Below are positions 1 to 12,900 of a stretch of DNA of 64,000 nucleotides, one piece after another (position 1 is the first letter of the stretch; each line of letters opens with the position of its first letter). The notes under the pieces are model-generated. The model worked only from the letters and a program-made list of their open reading frames with translations, had not been told where the DNA came from and made no database searches. Origin of the DNA: Eublepharis macularius (taxonomy: Eukaryota > Chordata > Lepidosauria > Squamata > Eublepharidae); contig NC_072799.1 of assembly GCF_028583425.1 (NCBI RefSeq), forward strand, positions 85,856,217-85,920,216. The letters are read 5' to 3'. Made by a program: the position numbers and the translations under genes.

Positions 1-751
1 TATTTGATTTTGAAGACAGGCAAACTTGGCATGTTTCTGCAACACTGAATCTTTTTAAAACAACCCTGATCATGGATTGAATATACTGAGCTTTTTCCTT
101 CACTCTCACCCAGTTCTGTATATTGCTCCAAACCCAATCATATGCTGCGTTTGTCCATGCAGGTCACATCACCAGCATATCCTTTTGGGGGTCAAGGGGG
201 GCCCCATTCTCCCATTTTCACCAGTGGAAAAGCTGATTGGATCCAATCCAAATTTTGATATTTGGTCTCTTTTAGGGTTACTAGTCTGCCCCCTACCACC
301 ACTTGGCTGATGGAGGGGAAAGCATGGGGAATAGGCCCAGGAGCTCTGGAGCACACATGAGCGTGTTCCAGAGCTCTTCCTTGTGTTGGGGATGATGTCA
401 TTCCTGGCACAACAAGGAAGAGCTCCAGAGTGAGCACATGCTTTGCTCACGTGAGAGTTAGGTTTCCCCCATGTGCCCCCATGATACCCCCCCCCCATCC
501 CCTGGGTTGAGCTCCAGGGAACATGGCAACCCTAGTATCTTCCCTTGCTGGGTTTCTTTACTTATTTTACCAGAATGCTATTGGTATAATTCCAATAGAA
601 TTTCAGAACCATATACCTTCAAGCCATTTAGGTTGTAAAACACTGTTCTTTTTTCCCACTTGAATATAAGGGTTCCTGTGACATTTGCACAGGTTTATAC
701 TCCAGAATATGTGTAATGATTAAGGTGTGCAATGTCTGTGCTTTTCTTTAG
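1..751 (+). other. AASDH intron, 3' part
   Basis: No coding exon is seen. The preceding exon of the family (with the P-loop of the adenylation domain) is not in this stretch. 330-450 contains imperfect inverted copies of GAGCTCTTCCTTGT and looks repeat-derived. Confidence 0.7.
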
Positions 752-944
752 AGATCTCTTTCAAATTACCCCAGATGATGTCGTTTTCATGGCCTCTCCA
801 TTGACATTTGATCCATCTGTAGTCGAGCTATTTGTTACTCTGGCAAGTGGAGCTTCTCTGCTTATTGTACCTCACCTGACTAAAATGATGCCTCAGGAGC
901 TGTCTGAGGCTCTCTTTCAACGCCACAAAGTATCTGTATTACAG
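752..944 (+). CDS. AASDH: AASDH exon, adenylation domain
   Basis: Acceptor AG at 750-751 after a T-rich tract; donor GT at 945. The first base completes a codon from the preceding exon, followed by 64 full codons starting DLFQITPDD and ending SVLQ. It covers the stretch after the AMP-binding P-loop (A3) motif, including ASPLTFDPSVVELF. Confidence 0.95.
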
Positions 945-3900
945 GTAAGATATGGTGTGTGTGTGGGGGGGGGGGAAGATATCTGATCATCCAGCTAACT
1001 TAGTGTTTGCTGTGAATGTTGCTTCTGTGTAAAACTGGACTGCAGTGACCACCAAGCTGTGCAGTGATCTCCCTCCCTATGCTGCTTTGGGGTTTTACCT
1101 TGATGACTGCCACCTGAATTGGTGAACTTATCCCCACTGGGTGTGAGGTGATGTAAAAGTTCTTTCTGTGGGACTAAATACACGATAGCCAGTTCTCCCA
1201 TGCAATTTGTCATTTCATTCTGCAGTCACAAGTGATGGCCATGCAGGCAAGAACCATCCATTAGGCCCCATTCTGATATTTAAAGTATCAACGGTCAAAA
1301 GACTGTGGTCTTGTGACAGAAGATTAGGCATCCATAATCTACTTTTACTCCTTTTACTGATAAATCTCCTAATCAGGGCTTTTTTTTCTGGGAAAAGAGG
1401 TGGTGGAACTCAGTGGGTTGCCCTCGGAGAAAATGGTCATATGGCTGTTGGCCCCGCCCCCTGATCTCCAGACAGAGGGGAGTTGAGATTGCCCTCCAGG
1501 CCACCGAGTGACACGCCGTTCAATCTAAACTCCCCTCTGTCTGGAGATCAGGGGGCGGGGCCACCAGCCATGGGACCATTTTCAAGAGGTTCTGGAACTC
1601 CGTTCCCCCACGTTCCAGCTGAAAAAAAGCCCTGCTCCAATTTTACCCTTGCTATTGATAGATGTTTTTTCACTGGTATAGTGCTGTGTCCAGATGATGC
1701 AACTTAACAAATGGGTTTTAACTGCTTAAGACTTTTTATCAAGGAGCTTTAATCAGATTAAAGGAAAGGAAAGGCATCCACACCCCTTCTCCACATGGGC
1801 ACATATGTCCATGTGTGCAGGAGACTTGCTTGCTAAGTCTTCACTCTTAAAAAAGAGAGAGAGAGAAGTAAAGGTTGGATTATGCATTTTGGCTCTCTGA
1901 ACATGAAGGTTTCTGCATAAGCTGTCAGTGTCTTCCCTTGTGAGTGGGGTGAACCCATCCATGCTTCTTCCATCCTCGGAAGGGGCTCTTTTGCCCAAAT
2001 AAATATTGAATCAAGTCTAATATATTTTATTTCAAAAGTCACATTACAAAAGTTGTCTAAAACACATTCTGCAGTCATCTAAAGGGGCTTACTATGAACA
2101 ACTTTTAAAATTGTTTTAATGTACAAGCTCGGGTCACAAATAAGCCTTGGATGTTTGAACTTTCATGCTTTAGTAACCCAAGTTAATCCCATCACTAGGA
2201 AAAGGAGTGGGAAGAATATGCATTAGTTGTGCTTTTAAAAATAGGATACAAGGTGTAATTTTTAACACCAGTGGAAGTAGATAGTTGCAGGTGAGTAGCT
2301 GTGTTGGTCTGCAGTAGTCCAGTAACATCTTAAAGATCAACAAGATTTTCAGGATATAAGCCTTTGAGAGTCAAGCTCCCTTCATCAGATACTAGTAGGA
2401 ATGGAGATCCCTGAACCTTTATATCCAAGTCAGAAGGTGGGTTGCAAAGAAGGGAATCAGGATGCATTTCCTACCCCCAAATATCTTGTTAGTCTTTAAG
2501 GTGCTGCTGGACTCAGATCTCAAGGAAAGAGGAGTAATTTTCCTACCCAAGGGCAGAGTTTCTGGAGATTATTTCCATTGTAGCAAATTCCTTTTGTTCC
2601 TCCTTAGTTGGGCTGCTGCTGCTGTTTGTCAGTGCAAGCAAATAACTTCTCTGAGTATCTTAACCCACAGTATGAAAGCCTGTGCTTCATATCCCTGGCC
2701 AGGTGCTGGATTTGCCAAAAGATCTAATAAAGAAAGCTTGTGTGATTGCCCAGCAACCATACAATTTTTGCCACTGGTTTCCCCTTCTATCCACTTCTGA
2801 CTGTTTCTCAGCCCAGCCAGTGTTGTTGCTGTCACCATCACCACTGAACTTAAAGTGGTAGAAGCAGAATGAACAGACTAGATTTTGCCCACAGGATGCC
2901 AATCTCTGCTATATGTAGGCATTCTATATGTACCAGGCTATTATTTTTTGCAATGTGTATAGGCTACACCAACTCTTCTGAGAAGATTTGGAGCTCAGCG
3001 CATCAAGTCAACTGTGCTATCTGCCAGTACATCGCTGCGAGTCTTAGCTCTTGGTGGAGAAGCATTTCCTGGCCTGAATGTACTGAGAAGCTGGAAAGGA
3101 AAAGGAAACAAAACACATGTGTTTAATATCTATGGCATTACAGAAGTCTCTTGCTGGGCCACATGCTACAGGATTCCTGAAGCATTGTTTAGTTCTGATC
3201 ATCGGTAGGAAATGTCACTCTTTTATCTACTGCTTGTGCACTTTACTTGATAAATAAATGATAAAAGGCTTCAGTCCTCTGCAGGTGGAACAACCCTGGT
3301 GTACTTCTGTGGATGTTTAGTATGAAGAACAATTTCATAGCTAAGCCTCTTTGCCTTGTGACTAACACAGCCTGGAAAGGAGCTGTCCTATTGTGAATAG
3401 TGTTAGAGCAGTATTATTGTGAGATTTGGTTTTTAATCTAAGTAACAGTTCAGTTGCAGACATGTTTGGGTTGTTTGTTCCTTGCCCTTTGCTTCTCTTT
3501 CTCCTCCTGATTTTTAGATTTGATTCCTGTGTACCATTGGGAACCCCATTATCTGGAACAAGAGTTGAAGTTAAAGATTCCAGCGGTTCTGCTATTCTGG
3601 AAGGCGAAGGTCAAGTATTTATAGGTGATTTTCTGTTTAATGATTCTAATTATGGAATTAGCTGCCACTGGCTTAGGTGGCTTTAAAAGACTATTAGACA
3701 AATACATGGAGGAGAGATCTGTCAATGAACATTAGTTGTGTTAGCTAAATGGAACCTCCATATTTAGAGGAAGTATGCCAGTCACTGAAGGCAGCATAAA
3801 TAACAGGACAGAGTTGGTGCATTACTATCTGATTTTCAGCCATTTTTCTCGTTTCCGCAGGTAGCTTTCTGGTCTATGTTATGTGAGGTCACAGTAGCAC

Positions 3901-6900
3901 TGACCTACCACTTGATTTCCTTTTGTGCAGGAGGTGAAGAACGTGTCTGTTTCCTTAACGATGAAGTAATTCTGCCTGCAGGCACAATGAGAGCAACTGG
4001 AGACTTTGTCAGAGTTAAGGAGGGTGAAATGTTTTTCTTGGGGAGGAAGGACAATCAGATTAAGCGTCACGGCAAGCGACTCAATATTGAATACGTCCAG
4101 CAGGTAATATAATAAGTAAGAATATTATTTGCAGAGTTCTGAAGTAGTCTGAGAGTCTGCTTTGGATCATGAAGTGTTTGGAGAACTGATTCCTCTTGGC
4201 TTCAGTCATGAAGGTTCCTTGGATAGAATCACTGAGATCTCTGCAGGGGAAATGGGTCTCTCTTGGATGCAGTGGTTTTGTGTGCATCAGACCACACCTC
4301 CTCATGTTCTGTCTGCACTCTTGCAAGCAAGGGGCAGAGGAATGATGAGACCAAACGGGTGATATAAAATGGGTTAAAAAAAGACTGGGTAGATTAACTA
4401 GGAAGGGGTATCGGGGATTAGAAGCAGTACATTAGGAATCAATTAGAGAGAAGGGAGCTGGAAAGAGAATTTAAGCACTGGCAATGTATGGGTATCTTCT
4501 GTCTCAGCTTATGTTTCCAGGAGTTAAAATGTTCTTGTTGTGAACAGAAATAATTACATGAGATGAGATGAATCATCAGTTGACAGCCAGTGTGATGAGG
4601 TGTCAGAGTCAGACTGGGGAGACCCAGATTTTGCTTTTTACTCTGCCGCAGAGCTCTCTGAGTGATCTTGGGCAAGTCTCTGTGTCAACCTCATCTACCT
4701 TGCAATTTTGCTATGAATGGAGGAGGGGAGAATGACATATGCCACCCTGAGCTTCTTGGAGGGAAGGCAGGATTTTTGAAAAATGCACAGGAGCCACTTG
4801 CCTTCTGATGCCGAACCCCAGTAGAGAGATCAAGTGCAGGATGCAAGATGGGCCACTCTGTTCCCCTGCCCGCTTTCTCCTGGCCTGGAGATCCCACTCC
4901 AACAGCTTTCAGGGGTTAAGGTTTATGTTTGTACTGCCCTTAACCATTGTTAACATTAGCCAGGGCAACCCTCCTTATCAGGGCTTCCTAGTGATTGAGA
5001 GTGTTTATGTCTACACTTTGCTGCTGTTGTGTAGTTACTTGTGGTGATCATTCCTGCTTAGTAAAGTGGAAAAAATAGGGAGGGATTTCGGCTCTGTTTC
5101 CTTGCAGAAAACAGAGTTGTGCTGAGAAATCCTGGTTTTTTTGTTTTTTAATTTTTTTTAAAAAACCAAACCAGTAAGGGCCAAGGGCTGTGCATGCATG
5201 CAAATGTGGGCTGCAGAGAACAGTATCCAGGCATGAGGCCTTAGCCGGCTAGGGCTGAACGTTAGACTGAAGGGAAGCAAGCAGCCCAAGGAGGGAATAT
5301 GTAGGCCTTGGTAGGCATATGCCTTCATATACACCATCTGTGTCTAATTTTCTTCTCTGGGATTCTTTAGGCTCCAAGGGGATCTGACTATGAGGGGGAA
5401 AGCGAAATTAGCCCTGGTGGATGTGTGTATGTTGGAAGCCAGTTCCTTCTCCTCCCCACCCCCCACCCCACCCCCCGCCTCCATATCATAACACAAACCT
5501 CTATAATGACTTCAAGAGCCGAGAGAGAAAGAGGACATGCTTAATCTACCTGCCCCGTGGGCAAGGACTCAAAGGCCACATTGATGCCCAGAGTCACAGT
5601 AGCTTCCGCCCTGAAGTGAAGGGAGCTCCTCCATCCTCACTTCTCCTTCCAAAGCCATGGCCGGAGCCAGACTGCCAATGCAGGTCTTGTGCTCAAGCTG
5701 GTAAGCGGGGGGAGGGGGTGCTGTTGGTCTCTCTGGCCCCAGCTCTCTGCTTAAACACGTGCCTGTTCCTAATGCCGGTAACAGTGTCTTCAGTAAAACG
5801 TCTAGGTCCTATGGTATATCAACCTCATGTAATCCTGAGCACTCATTTTTCAGCACAGTCATTCATTTTCCTGGCTACTAACTGATGTTTGAATTATAAA
5901 AGGAGGAAGGAGTTGAGGAAAATACAGATGTGGACTTCCCACCCTCTTGTTTATTGCTTCGGAGTTGGGACTTCTTCAGTTCTTGTGAGAGGAATGGTTT
6001 TATTTTGCAGCTTGCAGAAGGCCACGGTCAAGTGGAAGCCTGCGCTGTGGTCTGGTCTCAACAAGAAAAATTACTTCTCTTTGTTGTGCCCAAAGGCAGT
6101 TTCAGAGGAGATCTTTTCCGAGAACTCCAGGAGCGTCTCCCTAGCTGTGCCGTCCCAGATGAGCTTTTGCCGATTGACACTCTGCCATTGACATCACACG
6201 GTAAAAAGAAGTACTTTTAAAAACAATGCCTCTTTTGGTTTATAAAATGTATGGTCCACTTTTCGCTAATATTATTTTATTATTGCTTATTTTAATAATT
6301 CTGTGACATCAGACCAACACAACCATCAAGTGGGCATGCCATAACAGAAGAAAATGGAGAAAGCGATTGAGTTTGTCCCCTGGGGAGCCCCTGTGGGGAG
6401 CCTGCTCAGAACGACCAGCAGGAGACACGTGTCTCTCGTGCTTAACCGCTACAGGGGAGGCTAAGTGTGCGGGGGTGGGGTTAGTGAATCAACACAAATG
6501 GAAGCTGCTTGAGATATTCCCGGGGGCCTGCAAGCAAAAGGTGGGGGGGGGGTTGATTTTCCTTTTCTGCAGAACGATACATTCCCATACAATATTTCAA
6601 GTGGTTTTGGAAGTCATTCTAAAGAAGTTTGCTCTGCAGGGCATGGGAAAGGTCAGGGAGAAACCCTGTCCAAAAGCTCGGTCCTCGTAATGGGTATCTG
6701 CATTGTGGCCCTGACAGCTGATGTAAGCACTGTTCTTGTGCTCAGGCCTTGGTGTTAAACTGTTGGTGTAAGCTGTCACTGTGCTCTGTACACAAATCTG
6801 TCTTTATTTTAGTCTGCACTAATAAACCAGCAGAAGGCAAAGGTAGGAGTTCCAAATTTGAGGTGCCCCCAGACCAATGGCCAACAAGGGATTTTTACCC

Positions 6901-9900
6901 TCCTTTCCCTGCAATTAGGGCTCATATCCTATCGCTGCAGGCATGTCCCTCTTTCCATGTGCAGATCTGTTTGACAGGATTTAACTCTTAAGTAACTGCA
7001 TTTTAATGAATTTGAATATACAAATTATCTATAGATTCTTTGGGCATAGCTTTGTTTTCATGAAAGTAAGTGAAGTTATAGCAAAATTTCACATGCCTAA
7101 AAACAAGAGAATCTGACCTCAGGATTGAAGCAAATAAACTGAATGCTAAATTCTGAGATCCCATGTAAACTTTTTTAATTTTATTTTTCAATTTTGTACT
7201 AAAGGCAAAATTGATGTGCCTGAGCTGAACAAGATCTACATCAGCCATCTGAATTCCAGAAAGAGTGAAGGGAAGCTGAATAAGAAAGAAGAATTGTGGG
7301 AGAGACTACAGTGGTTCTGGAAGGTAGTGTTTTAAGGTGCATCTTCATCTTATTAGTCGGCTTGTCATAGGTACTTTGAATCAGGATGGAGAATGTAGGC
7401 TCAGTATTCTTGCCTGATAGAAATTTCATCCATTCTTCCATTCATTTGACATTTCAATAAAGTTCTGTGCAGCAGTTGTATGGAAATTATTTGTTTTTCA
7501 AAAGCTGAAATTAGACATTAAAATGGAAGCAGGAAATGCAAACAAGGTGAATTATGCCAAAGTTTTTGGAATATTGCTTCGTGTGCTAAATAAGTTTTTG
7601 ATATTTGCCTTTCTTACACTAATTTGGGCACAGATGTTTTAAATAACTCTTCTCAGCAATCCTGTTATGTCTAAGGTACTCATTTTTTTATGAAGTGAAC
7701 ATCGCAAAGAAATGGACCAGATTTCCCCATCCTATTCTTGTGTGGTTACATGCATCCCCTTCTGGCACGGGGATTTGGCTCTAATGTAGCATAAAAATCT
7801 CTGTCAATTCTTGGTGCTGGCATTCCCTGTCAAATATTCAAGTTATACATGCTCTTTGGCTGCAGAAGGGTATGCCTGGCAGGGTAGAATGTAAGAGAGA
7901 AAAAAGAACTGTCTGGGAAGGAAATGTGCACCTTAGTCATTGTGCAAGAGAAATGGGACAATAACAATCTCCTGGCTTGTCCATCCGAGTGAGAAAATAT
8001 CAATGAACTGCTATACCTTAGAAGCGCCCTTGTTATTAAAAAGGTTTCTAAAAATGACTTCATCACAAAAGCCAGGCCCCAGTTCTGAGCGGGTTATCTG
8101 TAGTCTGTTCCTGAGTCTTTGGTTTTCTGTTGCTGTGTAGATTAATATCCTGCTTGGAGGGGCAGTTGTGGCATAATTATGTTTCTGTGTTTATTTCATT
8201 TTCATCCCACTTTCCTCCTAAGAGCCTAGGATGGCATATCTCCTCTCCTCTCCTCAGTTTTCTTCTCACCCATGAGTTAGGTTAGGCTGAGAATGATTGG
8301 CCCAAGATCAACCAGTGAGTTTAAAAGCTGATCAACAGTTTGACCTTTGTTCCCCCCAGTCACGCACACACTGGCACTCTGAAGTATGGGTGTTACATGC
8401 ATTTGTTTCTTCTCATCTTCCCTAGTCTATTTTGAATCTTCCTGAAGAGTCTAGCAGCATTTCAAAAGATTCATTGTTTTTGAACAGTGGTGGCGATTCT
8501 TTAAAGTCAGTACACCTCCATGATGAAATTGAAAATATGGTTGGCAAGGCCATCCCTGGCCTCTTGGAAGTTATTCTCAGTCGTTCCATTGATGAAGTCT
8601 ACAATCACGTCCTAAAAACAGCTTTTCCCAGAAAGGATAAAAAATTAAGCTGCATCAGTTCTATGAAAAGAAAACGAAGAGACTGTAGTAGAGAGGAGCC
8701 AGGTATGAAGTATGTAGAGCCAAAAGCTGGAGGGTCCCAAAAAAGTGGACTAGACACTGTTGGGTTTGTTGCAGTGAGCCGTGGAAATCGATTGTTGTTT
8801 ACAGATGAATGCCTGAAGAACCAGCATAATACAGCAATTCAGCTGGGAGAACTGATTCCTTCTTCACCTGCTGTAAGTGAAGACAGAGGGAATAAAATTT
8901 TGAAGCATAATGAAACAATTGCCAGCAGTGCCAATACAACAGAAGATGATTCTGTGCAACAAATTCACCTACAAGAGAACCCTGAAAGAACTGCTGAAAA
9001 GTTGACATTACATGTAAGGTGGAAGTCAGACTTGGGCAAGTGTGTAGATGCATCTCCACTCGTTGTAATACCAGTCAATGATGAGTTACCCGCTTCTGTA
9101 TACATTGGATCTCATTCTCATGTGATTCAAGCAGTTGACCTGTATTCCGGAAAACTGAAGTGGGAGAGAGACCTTGAAGATCGTATTGAGTCCTCTGCCT
9201 GTGTGTCTGCATGTGGAAACTTCATCATTGTGGGTATGAATGTAAACTTTGTTTTTCTCTGATGTTCTAAATAAAATTTGCTGAGCAGCTAAGCCTTTTT
9301 CAAGGACAATCCACTGTATATACTCCTTTTCTATCTAAAACTGCGTGACTGTTAATAAATCTGTACCATGGGGTAGCACATTTTAACGTATGAATGTAGC
9401 ATATGCATCGAGACAAGTTTACAGTTATCAGCTGCCGAAGTTTTGTTTATCCTGGACCCAAAATACCAGTGTCAGAATTTTATAATCCTGAGATTCTGTG
9501 ATTTGGATCATATATAGGAGCCAGAGGAGAACTCCTTTGCTCTTTCCCCTCCTTACACTGTGCGTGCAGCTGCTGGTCAGCATCCTGGGACTACATCTTG
9601 GCATCTCAGTTGCTACTAAAACATCATCTACGATGTTAGGAAAGGAGGTGGAAAGGCTCTGTCTGCCTGTCCACCTGCTGGTTGGGTCCTTGCTTTCCAC
9701 AGCAACAACTGCAGCCACAGCAAGGTGCAGTTGCAATGGAAGTGGGTAGGAAGCCATGTAAATGGAGGGGCTGTGCTTTGGGGCTAACGGGGAAGGTCTG
9801 GGAATTGTGAGTGATTAGAGAGTCCTCTGCAAAATGAGTCCCCCCCGCCCCCTTCAAGAATTTTCTTGTGTAAATTACTGGGCCCTTTGAGCCTGGGGGA

Positions 9901-12900
9901 TTTTACCCATCTATAATTCACACCACTGGATTGTGAATTGACTTCAGATGCTTGGATATGTTTTAAGAGTCTTAAGTATTAAACATTTATGCTTTGCATT
10001 TCTTGCAGTTGTTACAATGCATACCCAAATATTTCTGTTTTCTGCAGGGTGTTATAATGGGCTAGTATATGTACTCAGAAACAGTAATGGGGAAATACAC
10101 TGGACATTTGCAACAGAAGACGCTGTGAAAAGTTCTGCAGTGGTGGATCCTTCCACAGGGCTGCTCTTTATTGGATCTCATGACCAGCATGTATATGCTC
10201 TAGATATTTATGTAAGTAGTTGTAGAGCATACAAGAACTAATGTTTTTTCGGCTAAACATTAGGAAGAACTTCCTGACAGAGCAGTCCCTCAGTAGAACA
10301 GGCTTCCTCGGGAAGTGGACTCGCCGCCTTTGGAGGTTTTTAAACAGAGGCTAGATGGCAATCTGACAGCAGTGCTGATTCTGTGAACCTGGGCAGATCA
10401 TGAGAGGGAGGGCAGGAAGGGTTACATCAGTGCTTAGTTCTTGTGGCCCCTTCTTATATGCCTAGGCCTATCGCCACTTTGGGGTCAGGTAGCAATTTTC
10501 TTCTGGCCAGTTTGGCTAGGGATCCTGGTGGTGTTTTGCCATCTTCTAGGCATGGAGCAGGGGTCACTGAGGGTGTGAGAGGGTAGTTCTGAATTTCCTG
10601 CATTGTGCAGGGGGTTGGACTAGATGACTTTGGAGGACCTTTCCAACCCTATGATTCTATGAACTACCAAAATGCCGCCTTGAATGAATCCCTGTTTTCC
10701 TTCAGAGTTGTTCCACTGATTTAATTTGAACTCACTTCCCGTTAAAGGGGCTTAGAACTGCAGTTTTTATTGTTGATAATTAAAGCTGGTTCTATAACAA
10801 ACTAATTACTATAGGGCACCAGATTTTGCCACATTAGTGGTAACACCAAACAAAACTTTGTCATGGTGCTGTTTTTCAGCTGAGTTTAGCACATCTCTCC
10901 ATTTACCCTTTTCTATTTGGAATGTATATAGCAGAATTATGCTGCTGTATCATAGTGGTTAAGTGATTGGGTTGCAAATCAGCACTCTGCTGGTTCAAAT
11001 CCCACTAGCACCATGAACTCAGCAGGTAGCCTTGGGTAAGCCACTTCTCTCATCCCCAACTCCACAGCTGTAACACTAACTTGGTTCACCACTAAGTGGG
11101 TGAGCTAATCTATCTAGAAGAGAGGTACATAAACGCAGTTATTATTACTATGATTATTATTACGCGCCATGATTTCTTCCTAAATATGATGTTTAAAAAA
11201 AAAACTGGAGTGGGTATCTTTAGCCTGAAGACTTATCCAATGTATGACTGTACTGATTTGCAAAGCTTTGAAAATAACATCCTGTGCTTTAATTTTCAAG
11301 CAGAGACATAACCTTGTGTTTACCTTTCGGCATATTGACAGAAGGAGGAGTGTGTCTGGAAGTTACACAGCGAAGCCGGAGCTGTATTTTCCTCCCCTCA
11401 CTTAAATCTGTTGCCACACCACCTATATATTGCTACACTTGGAGGGCTGTTGCTAGCAGTAAACCCCGTATGTACCTTTCTTGCTGTATATGGTCCAGAA
11501 ATGTGTAATGAACAAGATTTTCAAAGAACTCTATAAGAAGAAGAGGGGTTGCAGAACTAGGTTGGGGGACAGCATCATGGGGTTCACTAGGTAAGAGGCC
11601 ATGAAGATCCCACCTAACTCTGGCTTGATGTGAGCCCTTCAGAACTCTTGCCTGGTCAGCATACATCAAGTCCCTCCAAATCTATCAACAGAACACATAG
11701 AGTAAACAAAAACCTGAGAATTTATTAGTTATCTGTTTTAGAACTATGTAGCTTGTAGAGTGCTGTGGCAAGATCTGGGCTTTTGCACCAGTCTCTATAT
11801 TTGCAGTACAAGAGAAAAATCCCTGAACTTTTTATGCAACTTCTGACTTTGCATGATGTGAGCCCATGTCAGACAGCCCTTGCAGGAAAGGTGGCATTAG
11901 AATCAAACTGTGAAACTGAATGGAGATCCACACCTCTCGTTCACTTTCATTGTGTTTGCCTGGAGTATAACAGCATGCTCACTTTCACCTCCTAGTCTCA
12001 GTGACAAATTATATACCCCCTCTCCACATGAATCCCAGCAAATCCAACAACATTTCTCAAATACGAAAGGGCAGGCAGTACATTGAAAACTATGTTTTCA
12101 GGAATTCACTTTTTGCATGCTGTTCTGTTTGGAGGTGTACCATTTGATGATACCACATACAAGATGCAGCAAAGCAGGGTCAGTAATCAAACAAAAATAT
12201 AAACTATATGCTGATGGATCTAATGAATCTTTCCTGCCCATATTTCCAGGAAATGTGAATGTAGGCAAAATTGTTAAAGTGACCTCAGTGCAAGAACAGC
12301 AGGATTTTAATCCAGCAGCACCTTAGAGACCAACAAGATTTTCAGAGTGTAAACTCAAGAGTCAGAGCTCCCTTCTTCAGACACAAATAGGAATAGATCC
12401 CTGAGCCTTTATATCTCAGTCAAAGGTGGGTGGGGTGTTACAAGGGAGGGCTTCAGGCTGTACAATGCAACTTGATTAAAGCAGAAGGGAGGGCTTCAGG
12501 CTGTACAATGCAACTTGATTAAAGCAGAAATTAGCATCTGTAGTGAGATAAGAATCTTAAATCTCTTTTCAACCTGGGGGTGGGGGGGTGTCCATTGAAT
12601 TTGTGAATAAACTCCATTTCAGCAGTCTCACATTGTAATCTCCATTTCAGCAATCTCATTTTTAATCTCAGGTTGTATGCTGTTTTCCTGCAGATCCACC
12701 TAAACTAACTTCAGTGCAAGAACGGCTCCTCCCACAGAAAACCCATTGCTTTCCTGCTTTTTAAAGGGAAAACTTAGTCATTCTCCCAGTAATAATAGTT
12801 CCAGATCTTTGCTCAGGTGCTAGTTTAGTTCTTTAGTCTGAGTCCTGGGGGGTCCTAAACAATACGTTTGGTACACATTCGCAGGTTATGGGCAATACCA

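Larger units (their letters stand above)
945..2962 (+). other. AASDH intron
   Basis: Holds MITE copy 1 and the 2291-2394 dispersed repeat, with a related piece near 2490. Nothing else recognised. Confidence 0.8.
10212..11341 (+). other. AASDH intron
   Basis: Holds the CR1 fragment 10253-10661 and the SINE 10945-11160. Confidence 0.8.
11468..12884 (+). other. AASDH intron
   Basis: Holds the dispersed repeat 12300-12384 and the 43-bp tandem duplication; the rest is not recognised. Confidence 0.75.

Noticed and set aside
5421..5885. 154-codon + frame in an AASDH intron
   Set aside because: Low-complexity Pro/His start, no similarity, and AASDH splicing is complete without it.
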